Source: a bacterium (lineage in GTDB: Bacteria > Patescibacteria > Paceibacteria > UBA9973 > SBAW01). Taken from it: a stretch of 5,997 nucleotides of DNA. The position numbers and the translations under genes were made by a program. The stretch covers positions 1 to 5,997 of the forward strand of contig JAKAIP010000044.1 of the NCBI GenBank assembly GCA_021825025.1. The letters run 5' to 3'. Below the pieces are notes generated by a model, which was given only the letters and a program-made list of their open reading frames with translations, ran no database searches and was not told the DNA's origin. Position 1 is the stretch's first letter, and each line of letters starts with the position of its first letter. Below are positions 4,291 to 5,997 of this stretch, piece after piece.

Positions 4291-4505
4291 TTCACCCTCC
4301 GTATTTGCCGCATGTGGTCTTCGACGATCACCGCGTTCCGCGCAATCGCCATCAGGTTGCTGTTGTGGACTGCATCAAGTAACTGCCGAACCTCATCGAG
4401 AAACGAGTCCCACGACTCAGGTTTCACCTTCCTGAGTCCCGTCATTCGTTCCTCGTAGTACTGTTCCTCTTCCTGCATTGCCGCTGCTTTTGGTCCGCAT
4501 CCCAT
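4287..4505 (-). CDS. Hypothetical helical protein, 72 aa
   Basis: Unknown family. The product begins MGCG and then appears almost wholly helical and charged: EEEQYYEERMTGLRK, SWDSFLDEVRQLLDAV and NLMAIARNAVIVEDHMRQIRR. A small coiled-coil or helical-bundle protein is likely. ATG 4505 is chosen because AAGGGG at 4511-4516 sits 5 bases upstream and the reductase stop is only 2 bases away; a GTG at 4532 would add 9 residues but lies inside the reductase gene. It directly follows ribonucleotide reductase, so it could be an accessory factor, but no motif supports this. Its stop overlaps the next start as ATGA. Confidence 0.72.
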   Translation of the reverse strand: MGCGPKAAAMQEEEQYYEERMTGLRKVKPESWDSFLDEVRQLLDAVHNSNLMAIARNAVIVEDHMRQIRRVK

Positions 4506-4507
4506 AG

Positions 4508-5997
4508 TTACCCCTTCTTCGGAAGTTCGCACGTGTCGGAGTCACATCCCTTTGGCTGCGCTTCTTGCTCCGCATCGATCACATCGTACGGTAAGACTAC
4601 CTCTAGCAAGTCTGATACCAGCCGCCGATACTCCTCTTGCGTGATCTCTTCGTACGGTGCCAGCTTGTAGACATGGTGCGGATCGTACGGCAAAAAGCTC
4701 ACCGACTTGAGTTGATGCTGGTAGATTTCCAACGCCAGGGGGATATCCTTGGCTTCGGCTTCTGTGAAGTGGATCGTCACAGATACTTGATTATCGGCCC
4801 AATATCGCTGCAATGCGGCGGTCAGGGCAAGCTGTTCCCACATGGAGGCTTGCTCTTTCCCCTTCGAGAAAAACGGTTCGTGGATAGGGAACTCCACGAC
4901 CATCGTGTTTTCTTTCCCGAGTTCCTGGCCGTAAATCTCAGGGACGACGTTGTATCCAGCCTGCTTCAGGTGTGGCAGAATGGGAGAGTTGCTTGCAAAT
5001 CTGACACGCCGGATATAGTACTCCGCGTGTGGGTAATGGATGCCAGGGCTCGCATTGGCGAGGATCGAGACCGTCCCTGATGTTTTGATCGACGTGCGCT
5101 TGATCGACTCAGGAACGCCCAACCAATCGCTATACGAGGCATCTAGGCCGGTGAGGAAGTCATACCCTCGGTTGCACCAACGAAGGAATTCACTCCCGCC
5201 GAACTTCTGGATAGCCTGGACGACGCCGGACATGCTGCATCCGATCCGCCGGTTGCGAGCAATGATTTCGTCCGTATCGGGAAAGCCGGTCTTGACTAAG
5301 GTTACGGCCTTCGCGTACAGGTACGCGAGCTTCAGGGTCTTGAGGTAGTCGTCTAGTGTCTCGTGCTTCGCCGGATAGGTTTCGACGAGGCAACACAGTT
5401 CTCCATCCTCAAGGGTCTGTTCGCTGCATGGATTTGTCCCCATCGCCAGGAAGTCCGTTCGATTGGACACCGTCCCATTCATCCGGCCAAACATTCGTGA
5501 GTTGTCCAACCAGAAATAACCTGGCTCTCCGGTACGGGCAGTAAGTGCTGCGGCCTCAGTGTAGTCCATGCCCACGTGGGCTCGTAGACTATTGTTGCTG
5601 AAGGCGCGGTAGTCGGCCACCTTCGCGAAGTCTTCCTTGAGATATAAGAAGTCACGGTCACCCTCCTGTCCAAGTGCAATCTGTGCCGATCGCCGGACGT
5701 TTCCGGCGACCACACAACGACCAATCAGGTTGCAGGCATCCACGATAAATGTGCTGTCGATTCGCTTTCCAGAATATGAATCGCACAGAACTCGTAATGA
5801 GTCATGCAGCCGCTTGAGCGGTTCCGGTCCACTTGAGACTCCACCGAATCGTTTGATCGGCTGTCCGGCTGGACGGATCGCACTATAATCAAAATTGATG
5901 GTAGACGCTCGCCCATCCATGAAATACGAAGCAAGAAGCTCTTCAATCGAGTCCACCCATCCTTGTCTCGTGTCTTCGATCAAGATCGTCGCATGAC
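4508..5997 (-). CDS. nrdJ: Class II (adenosylcobalamin-dependent) ribonucleotide reductase, C-terminal part
   Basis: This enzyme reduces ribonucleotides to deoxyribonucleotides using coenzyme B12, with no need for oxygen. About 495 residues are visible; the gene continues past the window edge, and the family (Lactobacillus leichmannii type, about 740 residues) predicts roughly 200 more N-terminal residues. The TTG at 5983 is internal, not a start. NPCSEQTLEDGELC holds the thiyl cysteine (codon 5426-5428), Glu two residues on, and the partner cysteine 11 residues on (5393-5395). This is the same spacing as Cys408, Glu410 and Cys419 in the Lactobacillus enzyme. TSGTVSILANASPGIHYPH is the conserved phosphate and substrate-binding region. 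The C-terminus ends GCDSDTCEL, matching the Cys731/Cys736 redox pair that re-reduces the active site. The cysteine equivalent to Cys119 should lie in the missing part. The triphosphate-reducing monomeric type is the best fit. Confidence 0.95.
   Translation of the reverse strand, partial: HATILIEDTRQGWVDSIEELLASYFMDGRASTINFDYSAIRPAGQPIKRFGGVSSGPEPLKRLHDSLRVLCDSYSGKRIDSTFIVDACNLIGRCVVAGNVRRSAQIALGQEGDRDFLYLKEDFAKVADYRAFSNNSLRAHVGMDYTEAAALTARTGEPGYFWLDNSRMFGRMNGTVSNRTDFLAMGTNPCSEQTLEDGELCCLVETYPAKHETLDDYLKTLKLAYLYAKAVTLVKTGFPDTDEIIARNRRIGCSMSGVVQAIQKFGGSEFLRWCNRGYDFLTGLDASYSDWLGVPESIKRTSIKTSGTVSILANASPGIHYPHAEYYIRRVRFASNSPILPHLKQAGYNVVPEIYGQELGKENTMVVEFPIHEPFFSKGKEQASMWEQLALTAALQRYWADNQVSVTIHFTEAEAKDIPLALEIYQHQLKSVSFLPYDPHHVYKLAPYEEITQEEYRRLVSDLLEVVLPYDVIDAEQEAQPKGCDSDTCELPKKG
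4511..4516 (-). promoter_or_regulatory. Ribosome binding site AAGGGG inside the end of the reductase gene
   Basis: AAGGGG is formed by the last two sense codons of the reductase gene and lies 5 bases upstream of ATG 4503-4505. It decides that start over the upstream GTG at 4532. Confidence 0.65.

Noticed and set aside
4637..5080. 147-codon open frame on the + strand opposite the reductase
   Set aside because: It is antisense to a well-supported enzyme gene, has no ribosome site or recognisable motif, and its composition looks like a shadow of the coding strand.

Overview
The window looks like part of a tailed-phage or prophage genome, probably assembled from an environmental sample. Genes are short and tightly packed. 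Successive stops and starts overlap (ATGA or TAATG) or lie 2-3 bases apart, and most starts have a purine-rich ribosome site. There is no untranslated stretch longer than about 50 bases. Base composition is roughly half G+C by eye. The host cannot be named from this sequence.

Layout. Bases 1-728 carry two + strand genes: the end of a protein with a repeated TLDxVYQGLPF motif, and a coiled-coil protein with one C-terminal membrane segment that resembles small phage lysis or tail-region membrane proteins. They meet a long - strand operon head to head, with overlapping stop codons at 725-728. Read in its own direction (right to left), the operon holds: the C-terminal two thirds of a class II (cobalamin-dependent) ribonucleotide reductase (4508-5997, cut by the window edge); two small unknown proteins; a PD-(D/E)xK-type nuclease; two exported proteins, one with an EF-hand-like loop and one with a fibronectin type III domain; a 51-residue zinc ribbon; four small unknown proteins; a P-loop kinase-like protein; and two small cysteine-rich, probably zinc-binding proteins.

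Function. The reductase (NTP to dNTP), the P-loop nucleotide-kinase-like protein and the nuclease fit a phage nucleotide-metabolism and DNA-processing operon. The two exported proteins in the middle do not fit that role and are the most unusual cargo. The first has a signal peptide encoded out of frame inside the nuclease gene. The second has a run of six C near its 3' end, where a -1 shift would replace the last 10 residues with a 29-residue Pro/Lys- and Trp-rich tail ending exactly in an ATGA overlap with the next gene. Two perfect inverted repeats, of 10 and 9 bp, lie inside coding sequence.

I see no tRNA, rRNA, CRISPR array, insertion sequence, integrase, attachment site or convincing terminator.
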